A stretch of DNA of 64,000 nucleotides from Flavobacterium celericrescens (GTDB lineage: Bacteria; Bacteroidota; Bacteroidia; Flavobacteriales; Flavobacteriaceae), in contig NZ_JAAJBV010000002.1 of the NCBI RefSeq assembly GCF_011392075.1, forward strand, positions 310,001 through 374,000, read 5' to 3'. The translations under genes were made by a program, and so were the position numbers. Position 1 is the first letter of the stretch; the number at the start of each line of letters is the position of its first letter. Under the pieces are notes generated by a model, which ran no database searches, was not told the origin of the DNA, and saw only the letters and a program-made list of their open reading frames with translations. Shown here piece after piece: positions 17,750 through 25,925 of the stretch.

Positions 17750-19051
17750 ATGAGAACCAAATCGTTAAAGAAAAATAAAATCAATGTAATTACTCTTGGA
17801 TGTTCTAAAAACACTTACGATAGTGAGGTTTTAATGGGACAACTAAAAGCCAACGGAAAAGATGTAGCACACGAAGAAGAAGGCAATATCGTAGTAATTA
17901 ACACTTGTGGTTTTATTGATAATGCAAAAGAAGAATCGGTAAATACAATTTTGGAATATGTAGATAAAAAAGATCAAGGCTTAGTAGATAAAGTATTCGT
18001 TACCGGATGTTTATCAGAAAGATACCGACCTGATTTAGAGAAGGAAATCCCAGATGTTGACCAATATTTTGGAACTACCGAATTACCACTTTTATTGAAA
18101 GCTTTAGGAGCTGATTACAAACACGAATTACTTGGAGAACGTTTAACTACAACTCCAAAAAACTATGCGTATTTAAAAATTGCCGAAGGTTGTGATAGAC
18201 CATGTAGTTTTTGTGCGATTCCGTTAATGCGTGGAAAACACGTTTCACAACCTATTGAAAAATTGGTTAAAGAAGCAGAAGGTTTGGCTAAAAAAGGAGT
18301 AAAAGAATTAATTTTAATTGCTCAAGATTTAACTTATTACGGATTAGATTTATACAAAAAACGTAATCTTGCCGAACTATTAGAAAACCTAGCTAAAGTA
18401 GAAGGTATCGAATGGATTCGTTTGCATTATGCTTTTCCTAGTGGTTTCCCAATGGATGTTTTAGATTTAATGAAACGCGAACCAAAAATTTGTAATTATA
18501 TTGATATTCCGTTGCAACATATTTCAGATGATATTTTGAAATCGATGAAACGCGGTACAACTAAAGAAAAAACGACTAAATTATTACAAGAATTTAGAGA
18601 GCGTGTTCCTGGAATGGCAATTAGAACGACTTTGATTGTTGGATATCCAGGAGAAACACAAGAAGATTTCGAAATTCTACGCGATTGGGTACAAGAAATG
18701 AAGTTTGAGCGCTTAGGTTGTTTTACTTATTCACACGAAGAAAACACAGGTGCTTTTGTCTTAGAAGATGATGTTCCACAGGAAGTAAAACAAGCACGTG
18801 CAGCCGAAATTATGGATTTACAATCGCAAATTTCATGGGATTTGAATCAGGAAAAAATTGGACAAACTTTCAAATGTGTGATCGACAGAAAAGAAGGTCA
18901 ATATTTCATCGGAAGAACCGAATTTGACAGCCCTGATGTGGACAATGAAGTATTAGTAGATGCTTCAAAATTCTATTTAAAAACGGGAGATTTTGTAAAT
19001 TTAAAAATAACAGATGCAACCGAATTCGATTTATACGCTGAACCCGTTTAA
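17750..19051 (+). CDS. rimO: Ribosomal protein S12 methylthiotransferase RimO
   Basis: A 433-residue radical SAM enzyme. The UPF0004 domain has the three cluster cysteines 18, 53 and 87 (TLGCSKN, NTCGF, TGCLSE). The radical SAM motif is CDRPCSFC at 148-155, followed by a C-terminal TRAM domain. It adds a methylthio group to the conserved aspartate of ribosomal protein S12; the TLGCSKN opening and S12-type TRAM separate it from MiaB. The ATG at 17750 is preferred because the -7 box overlaps the earlier TTG. Confidence 0.95.
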   Translation: MRTKSLKKNKINVITLGCSKNTYDSEVLMGQLKANGKDVAHEEEGNIVVINTCGFIDNAKEESVNTILEYVDKKDQGLVDKVFVTGCLSERYRPDLEKEIPDVDQYFGTTELPLLLKALGADYKHELLGERLTTTPKNYAYLKIAEGCDRPCSFCAIPLMRGKHVSQPIEKLVKEAEGLAKKGVKELILIAQDLTYYGLDLYKKRNLAELLENLAKVEGIEWIRLHYAFPSGFPMDVLDLMKREPKICNYIDIPLQHISDDILKSMKRGTTKEKTTKLLQEFRERVPGMAIRTTLIVGYPGETQEDFEILRDWVQEMKFERLGCFTYSHEENTGAFVLEDDVPQEVKQARAAEIMDLQSQISWDLNQEKIGQTFKCVIDRKEGQYFIGRTEFDSPDVDNEVLVDASKFYLKTGDFVNLKITDATEFDLYAEPV

Positions 19052-19070
19052 TCAGATTCAAAACTATATA

Positions 19071-19106
19071 AAAATCCTTGCAATATTTTGTTGTGAGGAT
19101 TTTTTA
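19071..19106 (+). terminator. Terminator after rimO
   Basis: AAAATCCT and AGGATTTT with an inner TGCAA/TTGTG stem end in a run of six T residues. Confidence 0.8.
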
Positions 19107-19112
19107 TTTAAA

Positions 19113-19156
19113 ATGACATTTGTCATATCAAATTTGATTTTTTGATAGTAACTTTG
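19113..19156 (+). promoter_or_regulatory. Fnr-like operator and promoter of the YdcH-like gene
   Basis: The palindrome ATGACATTTGTCAT (19113-19126) has the Fnr-like core TGAC-N4-GTCA. Its centre is 29.5 bases upstream of the perfect -7 box TAACTTTG (19149-19156), which puts it near -43, a class II activator position. A second palindrome, ATCAAATTTGAT (19127-19138), lies between them. The same layout recurs at 20927-20970 and 25857-25900. Confidence 0.7.
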
Positions 19157-19182
19157 AGTATACTAATAAAAAAACCAATATT

Positions 19183-19419
19183 ATGATAACGAAACATCCT
19201 ATTTATCAAGACTTTCCAGAATATGCAGAAAAGATTAAAGACTTGTATCATCACAATGATGAATTTCAGGTTCTGTTACATTCATATACTGAATTAGACA
19301 CTAAAATCTACAAAATCGAGACAGATGAGGAATTAGCAATGGATGACGAATTAAGTCATTTGAGAAAAGATAGAGTTTTTCTAAAAGATGAAATTTACAA
19401 CTTTTTGAAAAACAACTAG
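19183..19419 (+). CDS. YdcH/DUF465 family small protein
   Basis: A 78-residue, highly charged helical-hairpin protein (DLYHHNDEFQVLLHSYTELDTKIYKIE, then LSHLRKDRVFLKDEIYNFL). This matches DUF465, small cytoplasmic proteins of unknown function related to YdcH. It is a single-gene unit between the rimO terminator and its own terminator. It has an Fnr-like operator in front of its promoter, the same as the persulfide dioxygenase gene that converges on it, so a role linked to oxygen, sulfur or redox change is inferred. Confidence 0.85.
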   Translation: MITKHPIYQDFPEYAEKIKDLYHHNDEFQVLLHSYTELDTKIYKIETDEELAMDDELSHLRKDRVFLKDEIYNFLKNN

Positions 19420-19440
19420 AAACAAAAACCTAAACCAACT

Positions 19441-19471
19441 AAAAAGCCGCTTTTATTAGCGGCTTTTTTAT
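19441..19471. terminator. Bidirectional terminator
   Basis: AAAAGCCGC and GCGGCTTTT form a stem with an 8-base loop and A/T runs on both sides, serving the YdcH-like gene and the convergent persulfide dioxygenase gene. Confidence 0.87.
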
Positions 19472-19487
19472 TCATACATCTCAAATA

Positions 19488-20906
19488 TTATAGCATTGTT
19501 GACGGACAAACGTAAGCCGTTTTTGGTAACTTAGTAACTTTTGCAATTTCACTAAAACCTCCAGAAACATCTACAAAATTTTCATATCCATTTTGTTTTA
19601 AAATTGATGCTGCAATCATACTTCTATATCCACCAGCACAATAAATAACAAACAATTTATCTTTAGGAAATACGTCTAAATTATAATTAAGCTGATTCAA
19701 CGGAATATTTTTTGAACTAACAAGATGCTCAGAATCAAACTCACTTTGCTTACGAACATCAAATAAAGACAATTCTTCTGTTGCCAGCATTTGTTCTAGT
19801 TGCTCACCTGAAATTCTTCTTAGCGAATCTATTTGTTTTCCTGCTTTTTTCCAATTCTCAAATCCTCCTTCCAAGTAACCAATCGTATGATCATAACCTA
19901 CTCTAGACAAGCGAATCATACATTCTTCTTCTCTACCCGATTCAGTAACTAATACTATTTTTTGATTAATATCTGAAACTATTTCACCTACCCAACTAGC
20001 AAAACTACCATCAATTCCTATATTAATACTATTAGGAATAAATGCCGCTGCAAAATCTGTTGCATTTCTAGTGTCTAAGATTATTACATCTTTCCTTTCA
20101 GAAATCACCTCAAATTGATCGGCAGTTAAAGGATGTTTTGCTTTTTCCAAAACTTTGTCTAACGATTCGTATCCTTTCAAATTCATTAATACATTCTTTG
20201 GAAAATAACCAGGAGGAGTTGTTAAACCAGTCAATAATTCTTCAACAAATTCATCTTCAGTCATATCAGGACGTAAAGCATAATTTGTACGTTTTTGATT
20301 TCCTAATGTATCTGTTGTTTCTTTACTCATGTTTTTACCACAAGCACTTCCAGCTCCATGATTTGGGTATACAATTAAATCATCGCTTAAGAGCATAATT
20401 TTTTCACGAAGTGAATGATATAAATGTCGAGCTAATTTGTCTTGTGTTAATTCTGCAATTACATGTTGCGCTAAATCTGGTCTTCCTACATCTCCAATAA
20501 ACAATGTATCTCCAGAAATAATACCATGTTCTTTACCATTCTCATCAATTAACAAATAAGTTGAGCTTTCCATTGTATGACCCGGAGTATGAATTACTTT
20601 AATTTTATAATTCCCTAAATCAAAAACCTGTCCGTCAGTGGCCACAGTTGCTTCATAACCTGGTTTTGCAGTAGGGCCAAAAACAATTTCTGCACCCGTT
20701 TTAGCTTTTAAATCTAAATGACCACTCACAAAATCTGCATGAAAATGTGTTTCAAAAACATATTTAATTTTTGCATTGTCTTTATTAGCTCTGTCAATGT
20801 AGGGTTGTACTTCTCGTAAAGGATCAAAAATGGCAGCTTCACCATTATTTTCAATGTAATAGGCAGCATGTGCAATGCAACCTGTATAAATCTGTTCTAC
20901 TTTCAT
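19488..20906 (-). CDS. Metallo-beta-lactamase-fold persulfide dioxygenase with two rhodanese domains
   Basis: A 472-residue fusion. The N-terminal MBL domain carries THFHADFVSGH (His54, His56, Asp58, His63), HTPGHTMES and SGDTLFIGDVGRPDL, the ETHE1-type persulfide dioxygenase signature using a single iron. Two rhodanese domains follow at about 265-355 and 370-460. The first has LVTESGREEE where the active-site loop should be and no cysteine, so it is probably inactive; the second has YCAGGYRS with Cys423. The protein should oxidise low-molecular-weight persulfide to sulfite in the cytoplasm; here the thiol could be bacillithiol (bshC at 30.4 kb). Its promoter has an Fnr-like operator. Confidence 0.92.
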   Translation of the reverse strand: MKVEQIYTGCIAHAAYYIENNGEAAIFDPLREVQPYIDRANKDNAKIKYVFETHFHADFVSGHLDLKAKTGAEIVFGPTAKPGYEATVATDGQVFDLGNYKIKVIHTPGHTMESSTYLLIDENGKEHGIISGDTLFIGDVGRPDLAQHVIAELTQDKLARHLYHSLREKIMLLSDDLIVYPNHGAGSACGKNMSKETTDTLGNQKRTNYALRPDMTEDEFVEELLTGLTTPPGYFPKNVLMNLKGYESLDKVLEKAKHPLTADQFEVISERKDVIILDTRNATDFAAAFIPNSINIGIDGSFASWVGEIVSDINQKIVLVTESGREEECMIRLSRVGYDHTIGYLEGGFENWKKAGKQIDSLRRISGEQLEQMLATEELSLFDVRKQSEFDSEHLVSSKNIPLNQLNYNLDVFPKDKLFVIYCAGGYRSMIAASILKQNGYENFVDVSGGFSEIAKVTKLPKTAYVCPSTML

Positions 20907-20926
20907 GACGTAATTATTTTAAGGTA

Positions 20927-20970
20927 CTAATTTACCCACATCGATTCTAGTACAAAATGATAAATATCAT
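20927..20970 (-). promoter_or_regulatory. Fnr-like operator and promoter of the persulfide dioxygenase gene
   Basis: ATGATAAATATCAT (20957-20970) is a perfect palindrome with core TGAT-N4-ATCA. On the minus strand its centre lies 29.5 bases upstream of TAAATTAG (20927-20934), a one-mismatch -7 box. The geometry equals that at 19113-19156. It lies in the 68-base gap after the LysM-NlpC gene. Confidence 0.7.
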
Positions 20971-20974
20971 GAAT

Positions 20975-22099
20975 CTATTCTGCCAAAACTCTATTAATTT
21001 GAACAAATCTTCTTGAATAGTAAGGTTCTTTTGTAGAAGAAATAATTACACCTGACTGAACAGATGAATGAATAAATTTGATTTCATCATCTAAAACTTC
21101 AGTAATCATTCCAACGTGATTAATGCTACCTCTTCCATTTGTAGTAAAAAAAATCAAATCACCTTTTTGAGCTTGAGCTCTATCAATTCTTACACCAGCA
21201 CCAACTGCCATTGAACCAGATGAACGTGGCAAAGTCATGTCTATATGCTTAAAAGTAGCAAACATTAAACCCGAACAATCAAAACCTGCACTTGTTGTTC
21301 CTCCACCTCGATAGCGAGTTCCAATATGTTCCGAAGCTTTTGCAATTAAGAACTCAGCTTTTGACATGTTTTCTAAAGAAAGTGGTTTTACATCTACTAA
21401 TTCTTTGTTATCCTTAGGTTGATTTGCTAATTCAACAGTTCCAAGTTTAATAATTAACTGATATCCTTCTGGAAGATTTTCAACTACTTCTTCATTCAAC
21501 TCTTTTAAATCGTTGAGTTTAATTTTATATTTTTTTGCAATTTTATACAAAGTCTCTCCTTTTTGAACCGTATGAATTTTATTCCCTAATTCATCCTCAC
21601 AATCAATTGGTATTATTTCTACAGTAGTCGTAGCTACAATTGGTGTTTCTTCTTTTTTGGGAGTTATGGTTGCTATTTCTTTTTTTGAAGCTAAAACTGT
21701 TATCTTATCACCAATTTGAATAGCTTCAGGTTTGATATCTGGATTTAATTCTTTTAATTTATCTAACGAAATTCCGTGCTGTTTTGCAATTTTATATAAC
21801 GACTCACCAGCTTCAACTATATGAAATTCGGTAGCTTCTACATTTTTTGATGTTACTTTTTTCTTTTTATTCTCAGCTTTATAATTCTTGTTTGGAATTA
21901 ATAAAACGGTTTTTAATTGTAATAAAGTTCCTTTAGCTTTTGGATTTAATTCATAAATATCTGATTCCGTTACTTTATATTTTTTGGCAATTGAATAAAA
22001 AGATTCACCTTCAACTACGGTATGCTTAATCGTTTTTTGCGAAAAAGCTATACTAGTAAAGCACAGAAATATAAAAGTAAAAATAGTTATGAATCTCAT
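20975..22099 (-). CDS. Secreted LysM-NlpC/P60 peptidoglycan hydrolase
   Basis: A 374-residue exported protein. A signal peptide ends IAFSQ. Three LysM repeats (about residues 25-70, 90-135 and 170-215; e.g. HTVVEGESFYSIAKKYKV and HTVQKGETLYKIAKKYKI) bind peptidoglycan. The C-terminal NlpC/P60 domain has the catalytic Cys in FDCSGLMF, His in INHVGMI and a third polar site in KFIHSS. It should cut stem peptides in the cell wall during growth or separation. Transcribed on the minus strand ahead of the persulfide dioxygenase gene, which has its own promoter in the gap. Confidence 0.92.
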   Translation of the reverse strand: MRFITIFTFIFLCFTSIAFSQKTIKHTVVEGESFYSIAKKYKVTESDIYELNPKAKGTLLQLKTVLLIPNKNYKAENKKKKVTSKNVEATEFHIVEAGESLYKIAKQHGISLDKLKELNPDIKPEAIQIGDKITVLASKKEIATITPKKEETPIVATTTVEIIPIDCEDELGNKIHTVQKGETLYKIAKKYKIKLNDLKELNEEVVENLPEGYQLIIKLGTVELANQPKDNKELVDVKPLSLENMSKAEFLIAKASEHIGTRYRGGGTTSAGFDCSGLMFATFKHIDMTLPRSSGSMAVGAGVRIDRAQAQKGDLIFFTTNGRGSINHVGMITEVLDDEIKFIHSSVQSGVIISSTKEPYYSRRFVQINRVLAE

Positions 22100-22147
22100 A
22101 GAAAATTATTTTAGATGGATTGGAGTAAAATTTTGAGTTTGCAAGAT

Positions 22148-22177
22148 AAAAAAAACTCCCATTTTATAGGGAGTTTT
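22148..22177 (-). terminator. Terminator of the acyl-CoA carboxylase operon
   Basis: On the minus strand AAAACTCCC and GGGAGTTTT form a 9-bp stem with an 8-base loop followed by eight T residues. Confidence 0.87.
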
Positions 22178-22191
22178 AACATTATTTTATC

Positions 22192-23733
22192 TTATAATGG
22201 AATATTTCCGTGTTTGCGTTTTGGTGTATCAACAACTTTATTCTCTAACATACTGAAGGCTTTTAATAATTTTCTTCGGGTATCTTTTGGTAAAATGACC
22301 TCATCAATAAAACCTCTTTGAGCAGCTGTATAAGGATTTGCAAACAATTCGGCATATTCTGCTTCTTTTTCTAATAATTTTGCTGCTGGATCTGCCGCTT
22401 CACTAATTTCTTTTTTGAAAATAATTTCCGAAGCTCCTTTTGCTCCCATAACTGCAATTTCAGCACTTGGCCAAGCAAAATTCATATCAGCGCCGATGTG
22501 TTTTGAATTCATTACATCATATGCTCCTCCATAAGCTTTACGAGTAATTACTGTTACTCTCGGAACGGTTGCTTCGCTAAATGCGTATAACAATTTTGCT
22601 CCATGAACGATAATTCCATTCCATTCTTGATCGGTTCCAGGTAAAAATCCAGGTACATCTTCTAAAACTAATAATGGAATATTGAAGCAATCGCAAAAAC
22701 GAACAAATCTAGCTCCTTTAATAGACGATTTCACATCCAAACAGCCCGCTAAATATTTAGGGTTATTAGCCACAATTCCGATACTTCTACCTCCTAATCT
22801 TGCAAAACCTACAATAATATTTTCTGCAAAATCTTTATGAATTTCAAAAAATGAATCTTCATCAATGATGTTAGTAATTACATCGTGCATATCATAAGGC
22901 TTGTTTGCATTATCAGGCACAATAGTATCTAATTTTTCTCGCACTTCATCACCTAAAACATATGGCACTTTTGGTGTTGTTTCTCTGTTATTTTGTGGAA
23001 CATAGCTCAATAATTTTTTAATATCTTCCAAACATTCAATTCCGTTTGGAGACGTAATGTGAGCCACACCTGATTTTGTTGAATGTGTGCTTGCACCTCC
23101 TAATTCTTCTGAAGTAACTTCCTCGTTTGTAACTGTTTTTACCACATTTGGACCCGTAACAAACATATAACTATTCCCTTCTACCATCATGGTAAAATCG
23201 GTCATTGCTGGTGAATAGACGGCTCCACCTGCACAAGGTCCAAGTATTGCAGAAATTTGTGGAATAACTCCCGAAGATTGAACATTTCTGTAGAAAATAT
23301 CTGCATAACCACCTAATGATCGAACACCTTCTTGAATACGCGCACCTCCAGAATCATTTAATCCAATCATTGGTGCACCGCTTTTCAGAGCCATATCCAT
23401 TACTTTACAAATTTTTTCGGCGTGTGTTTCTGATAATGAACCTCCAAAAACCGTAAAATCTTGTGCAAAAACATAGACAACTCTTCCGTTAATAGTTCCA
23501 TAGCCAGTTACTACTCCATCACCATAATAAATTTCTTTCTCCATTCCGAAGTCGGTAGTTCTATGAGTAACTAACATTCCAATTTCTTCAAACGAACCTT
23601 CATCCAAAAGATATTCCACTCTTTCACGAGCAGTTAATTTCTTTTTAGCATGATGTGAAGCAATTCGTTTTTCACCTCCACCTAATTTGGCTAAGGCAAT
23701 TTTATCGCTTAATATTTTTATTTTATCTTCCAT
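22192..23733 (-). CDS. Acyl-CoA carboxylase, carboxyltransferase (beta) subunit
   Basis: A 513-residue carboxyltransferase of the propionyl/methylcrotonyl-CoA carboxylase type, with both crotonase-like halves ([19 protein letters not shown] and [34 protein letters not shown] and [11 protein letters not shown]). It moves the carboxyl group from biotin to an acyl-CoA. It is the last gene of a three-gene unit after the biotin carrier and biotin carboxylase genes. Propionyl-CoA is the likely substrate given its similarity to PccB and the mutA start at 63.7 kb, but acetyl-CoA or branched acyl-CoA cannot be excluded. A repeat-rich 80-base gap precedes it. Confidence 0.93.
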   Translation of the reverse strand: MEDKIKILSDKIALAKLGGGEKRIASHHAKKKLTARERVEYLLDEGSFEEIGMLVTHRTTDFGMEKEIYYGDGVVTGYGTINGRVVYVFAQDFTVFGGSLSETHAEKICKVMDMALKSGAPMIGLNDSGGARIQEGVRSLGGYADIFYRNVQSSGVIPQISAILGPCAGGAVYSPAMTDFTMMVEGNSYMFVTGPNVVKTVTNEEVTSEELGGASTHSTKSGVAHITSPNGIECLEDIKKLLSYVPQNNRETTPKVPYVLGDEVREKLDTIVPDNANKPYDMHDVITNIIDEDSFFEIHKDFAENIIVGFARLGGRSIGIVANNPKYLAGCLDVKSSIKGARFVRFCDCFNIPLLVLEDVPGFLPGTDQEWNGIIVHGAKLLYAFSEATVPRVTVITRKAYGGAYDVMNSKHIGADMNFAWPSAEIAVMGAKGASEIIFKKEISEAADPAAKLLEKEAEYAELFANPYTAAQRGFIDEVILPKDTRRKLLKAFSMLENKVVDTPKRKHGNIPL

Positions 23734-23813
23734 TTTACTTTTTGTTTCAAGTTTAAGATTTCAAGTTTCAAGTTAAGTTTTGTCTTATTACTTAATTCTT
23801 AAATCTTACTACT
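23734..23813 (-). repeat. Intra-operon repeat, TTTCAAG units
   Basis: Tandem TTTCAAG-type units are followed by a partial inverse (TTTAAGATTT against AAATCTTA), forming an imperfect hairpin between the biotin carboxylase and carboxyltransferase genes. Confidence 0.6.
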
Positions 23814-25262
23814 TTAGTTTGGTAATCGTAATACTTTTTGATCTTCAAGATATTTTTGCAATGCAACCATAGCCGCGATTTCTGCTTCTGTATCTAATTT
23901 TGATTTAAGTTTTTCAGCATCATAATAGGCTTTTACAAAACCAGTATCAAAATCCCCAGAACGAAATGCTTCATGCTCCATTACAAACTTTCCGAAAGGT
24001 AAAGTAGTTGCAACACCTTCAACATGATAATTATCGATGGCTTTAATCATTAATTCAATAGATTCTTCTCGTGTTTTTCCGTAAGTTACTAATTTGGAAA
24101 GCATTGGATCGTAATAAATTGGCACATCCATTCCTTCTTCAATTCCGTTATCCACGCGAATTCCTTCGCCTTCGGGTAATTTATATGTACTTAAAAATCC
24201 GACATTTGGTAAGAAATCATTCATAGAATCTTCAGCATACACACGAAGTTCCATTGCATGACCATGAATTTTTAAATCTTCCTGTTTAATATCCAATGCT
24301 TCTCCACGAGCCACACGGATTTGCAATTCAACTAAATCCAAGCCCGAAATCATTTCAGTAACTGGATGTTCTACTTGCAAACGGGTATTCATTTCTAAAA
24401 AGTAGAAATTATGATCTGCATCCATTAAAAACTCCACTGTTCCAGCGCCAAGATAATCACAAGCGCGAGCGACTTTAACAGCAGCTTCGCCCATTTCTTT
24501 ACGTTTTTCTGGTGTTAAAATACACGAAGGTGCTTCTTCAACTACTTTTTGATGACGTCGTTGAATACTACACTCTCTTTCAAAAATATATAAAACATTC
24601 CCGTGACTATCTGCCATAATTTGGATTTCGATATGTCGTGGTTTGGTTACATATTTTTCAATAAAAACCGAACCATCACCAAAAGCAGAAGTTGCTTCAC
24701 TGATTGCACGATTCATTTGCGATTCAAAATCTTCTTCTTTTTCAACCACACGCATTCCTTTTCCACCACCACCAGCAGATGCTTTTATCAGAATTGGAAA
24801 ACCAACCGCTTTTGCAGTTTTCTTAGCTTCTTCCACATCAATAATTGCGTGATCCACTCCAGGAACCATTGGAATGTCATATTTCATGACCGCTTCTTTA
24901 GCCGCTAATTTACTTCCCATCATTTCGATAGCTTTCGATTTTGGTCCTATGAAAATGATGTTATTTTTTTCGCAAGCTTCAGCGAAAGATGAATTTTCAC
25001 TTAAAAATCCATAACCTGGATGTACAGCATCAACACCTAAATCTTTACAAACTTCGATGATTTTATCACCACGCAAATAGGATTGACTTGAAGCAGCTTC
25101 ACCAATACAAACCGCTTCATCTGCATATTTTACATGGAGTGCATTTCTATCGGCAGTTGAAAAAACTGCTACAGTTTTAATGCCCATTTTTTTTGCGGTT
25201 TTCATTACTCTAATGGCAATTTCACCGCGATTTGCTACTAATATTTTTTTAATTTCTTTCAT
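23814..25262 (-). CDS. Biotin carboxylase subunit of acyl-CoA carboxylase
   Basis: A 482-residue ATP-grasp enzyme. The N-terminal domain opens KKILVANRGEIAIRVMKTAKKMG; the nucleotide loop is KASAGGGGKGMRVV and the catalytic region FLEMNTRLQVEHPVTEM is intact. It carboxylates biotin on the carrier protein using bicarbonate and ATP. About 30 residues longer at the C-terminus than E. coli AccC, as in other flavobacterial acyl-CoA carboxylases. It lies between the carrier and carboxyltransferase genes, with repeat-bearing gaps of 80-90 bases on both sides. Confidence 0.95.
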   Translation of the reverse strand: MKEIKKILVANRGEIAIRVMKTAKKMGIKTVAVFSTADRNALHVKYADEAVCIGEAASSQSYLRGDKIIEVCKDLGVDAVHPGYGFLSENSSFAEACEKNNIIFIGPKSKAIEMMGSKLAAKEAVMKYDIPMVPGVDHAIIDVEEAKKTAKAVGFPILIKASAGGGGKGMRVVEKEEDFESQMNRAISEATSAFGDGSVFIEKYVTKPRHIEIQIMADSHGNVLYIFERECSIQRRHQKVVEEAPSCILTPEKRKEMGEAAVKVARACDYLGAGTVEFLMDADHNFYFLEMNTRLQVEHPVTEMISGLDLVELQIRVARGEALDIKQEDLKIHGHAMELRVYAEDSMNDFLPNVGFLSTYKLPEGEGIRVDNGIEEGMDVPIYYDPMLSKLVTYGKTREESIELMIKAIDNYHVEGVATTLPFGKFVMEHEAFRSGDFDTGFVKAYYDAEKLKSKLDTEAEIAAMVALQKYLEDQKVLRLPN

Positions 25263-25267
25263 AATAT

Positions 25268-25338
25268 TAAGATGAAAGAAGAAAGACCGCTTTACTGAAA
25301 AAAGAAAGATAAATTCTAACTTCTTTTTTCTTGCATCT
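25268..25338 (-). repeat. Intra-operon imperfect hairpin, AAGAAAGA units
   Basis: The purine-rich left part (AAGATGAAAGAAGAAAGA) pairs with a pyrimidine-rich right part at 16 of 18 positions. It lies between the biotin carrier and biotin carboxylase genes. The unit is unlike that of the next gap, but the layout is the same. Confidence 0.65.
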
Positions 25339-25348
25339 TGCCTCTTTT

Positions 25349-25834
25349 TTATTCAAATTCAACTAATAATTGTCCTTTGTCTACAGCATTCCCTTTTTCT
25401 ACAGCAATAGACTTAATAACGCCATCACGTGGTGAAAGAAAACTATTTTCCATTTTCATGGCTTCAAGAATTAACAAAGGGTCGTTTTCCTTTACAGTTT
25501 GACCAACTTCAACACTAATCTCAAGAATTAAACCCGGCATTGGCGCTTTGATTGCATTAACAACTTTAGTTCTACCACGCTCAATTCCCATACTCTTGAT
25601 TAATTCATCTAAAGCGTCTGAAATTGCCACTTCATAAGTATTATTATTAACTTTGATAGTGTATTTTTTTGCTATGAAATCTGCGGAAACAATTTCTGCT
25701 TTATAAGGCTTATTATCTTTTAATATATGAAATTTTGATTGCTCAATGCAGACAGCATCAAGATTTTTTAAACTACTTTCAGTCAATTCAAAACTACCAG
25801 AATTGTTGACTAAAAGCTTATAAGAAGTATCCAT
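25349..25834 (-). CDS. Biotin carboxyl carrier protein of acyl-CoA carboxylase
   Basis: A 161-residue protein. The C-terminal biotinyl domain (about 90-161) carries EAMKMEN with the biotinylated Lys127 and flanking PMPGLILEISVEVGQTVKE. The N-terminal 80 residues form a beta-rich extension (YKLLVNNSGSFELTESS) as in free-standing carriers of propionyl-CoA carboxylases. It is the first gene of the operon, driven by a promoter with an Fnr-like operator 53 bases upstream of the start. Confidence 0.93.
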   Translation of the reverse strand: MDTSYKLLVNNSGSFELTESSLKNLDAVCIEQSKFHILKDNKPYKAEIVSADFIAKKYTIKVNNNTYEVAISDALDELIKSMGIERGRTKVVNAIKAPMPGLILEISVEVGQTVKENDPLLILEAMKMENSFLSPRDGVIKSIAVEKGNAVDKGQLLVEFE

Positions 25835-25856
25835 ATGAGATTATTTTTAGTTGTCG

Positions 25857-25900
25857 TAAACTTACAAAAAGAAATCGTTTGCGTAAATGATAAATCTCAT
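25857..25900 (-). promoter_or_regulatory. Fnr-like operator and promoter of the acyl-CoA carboxylase operon
   Basis: ATGATAAATCTCAT (25887-25900) matches the two sites near 19.1 and 21.0 kb with one mismatch in the second half-site. On the minus strand its centre is 29.5 bases from TAAGTTTA (25857-25864), a one-mismatch -7 box. The spacing is identical in all three. Confidence 0.6.
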
Positions 25901-25925
25901 AAAATTTGTAAAAATACTATAGTTT

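Noticed and set aside
24603-24908. 101-codon plus-strand ORF in the biotin carboxylase gene
   Set aside because: Shadow of a well-defined gene, rich in Phe, Ser and His, with no start signal.
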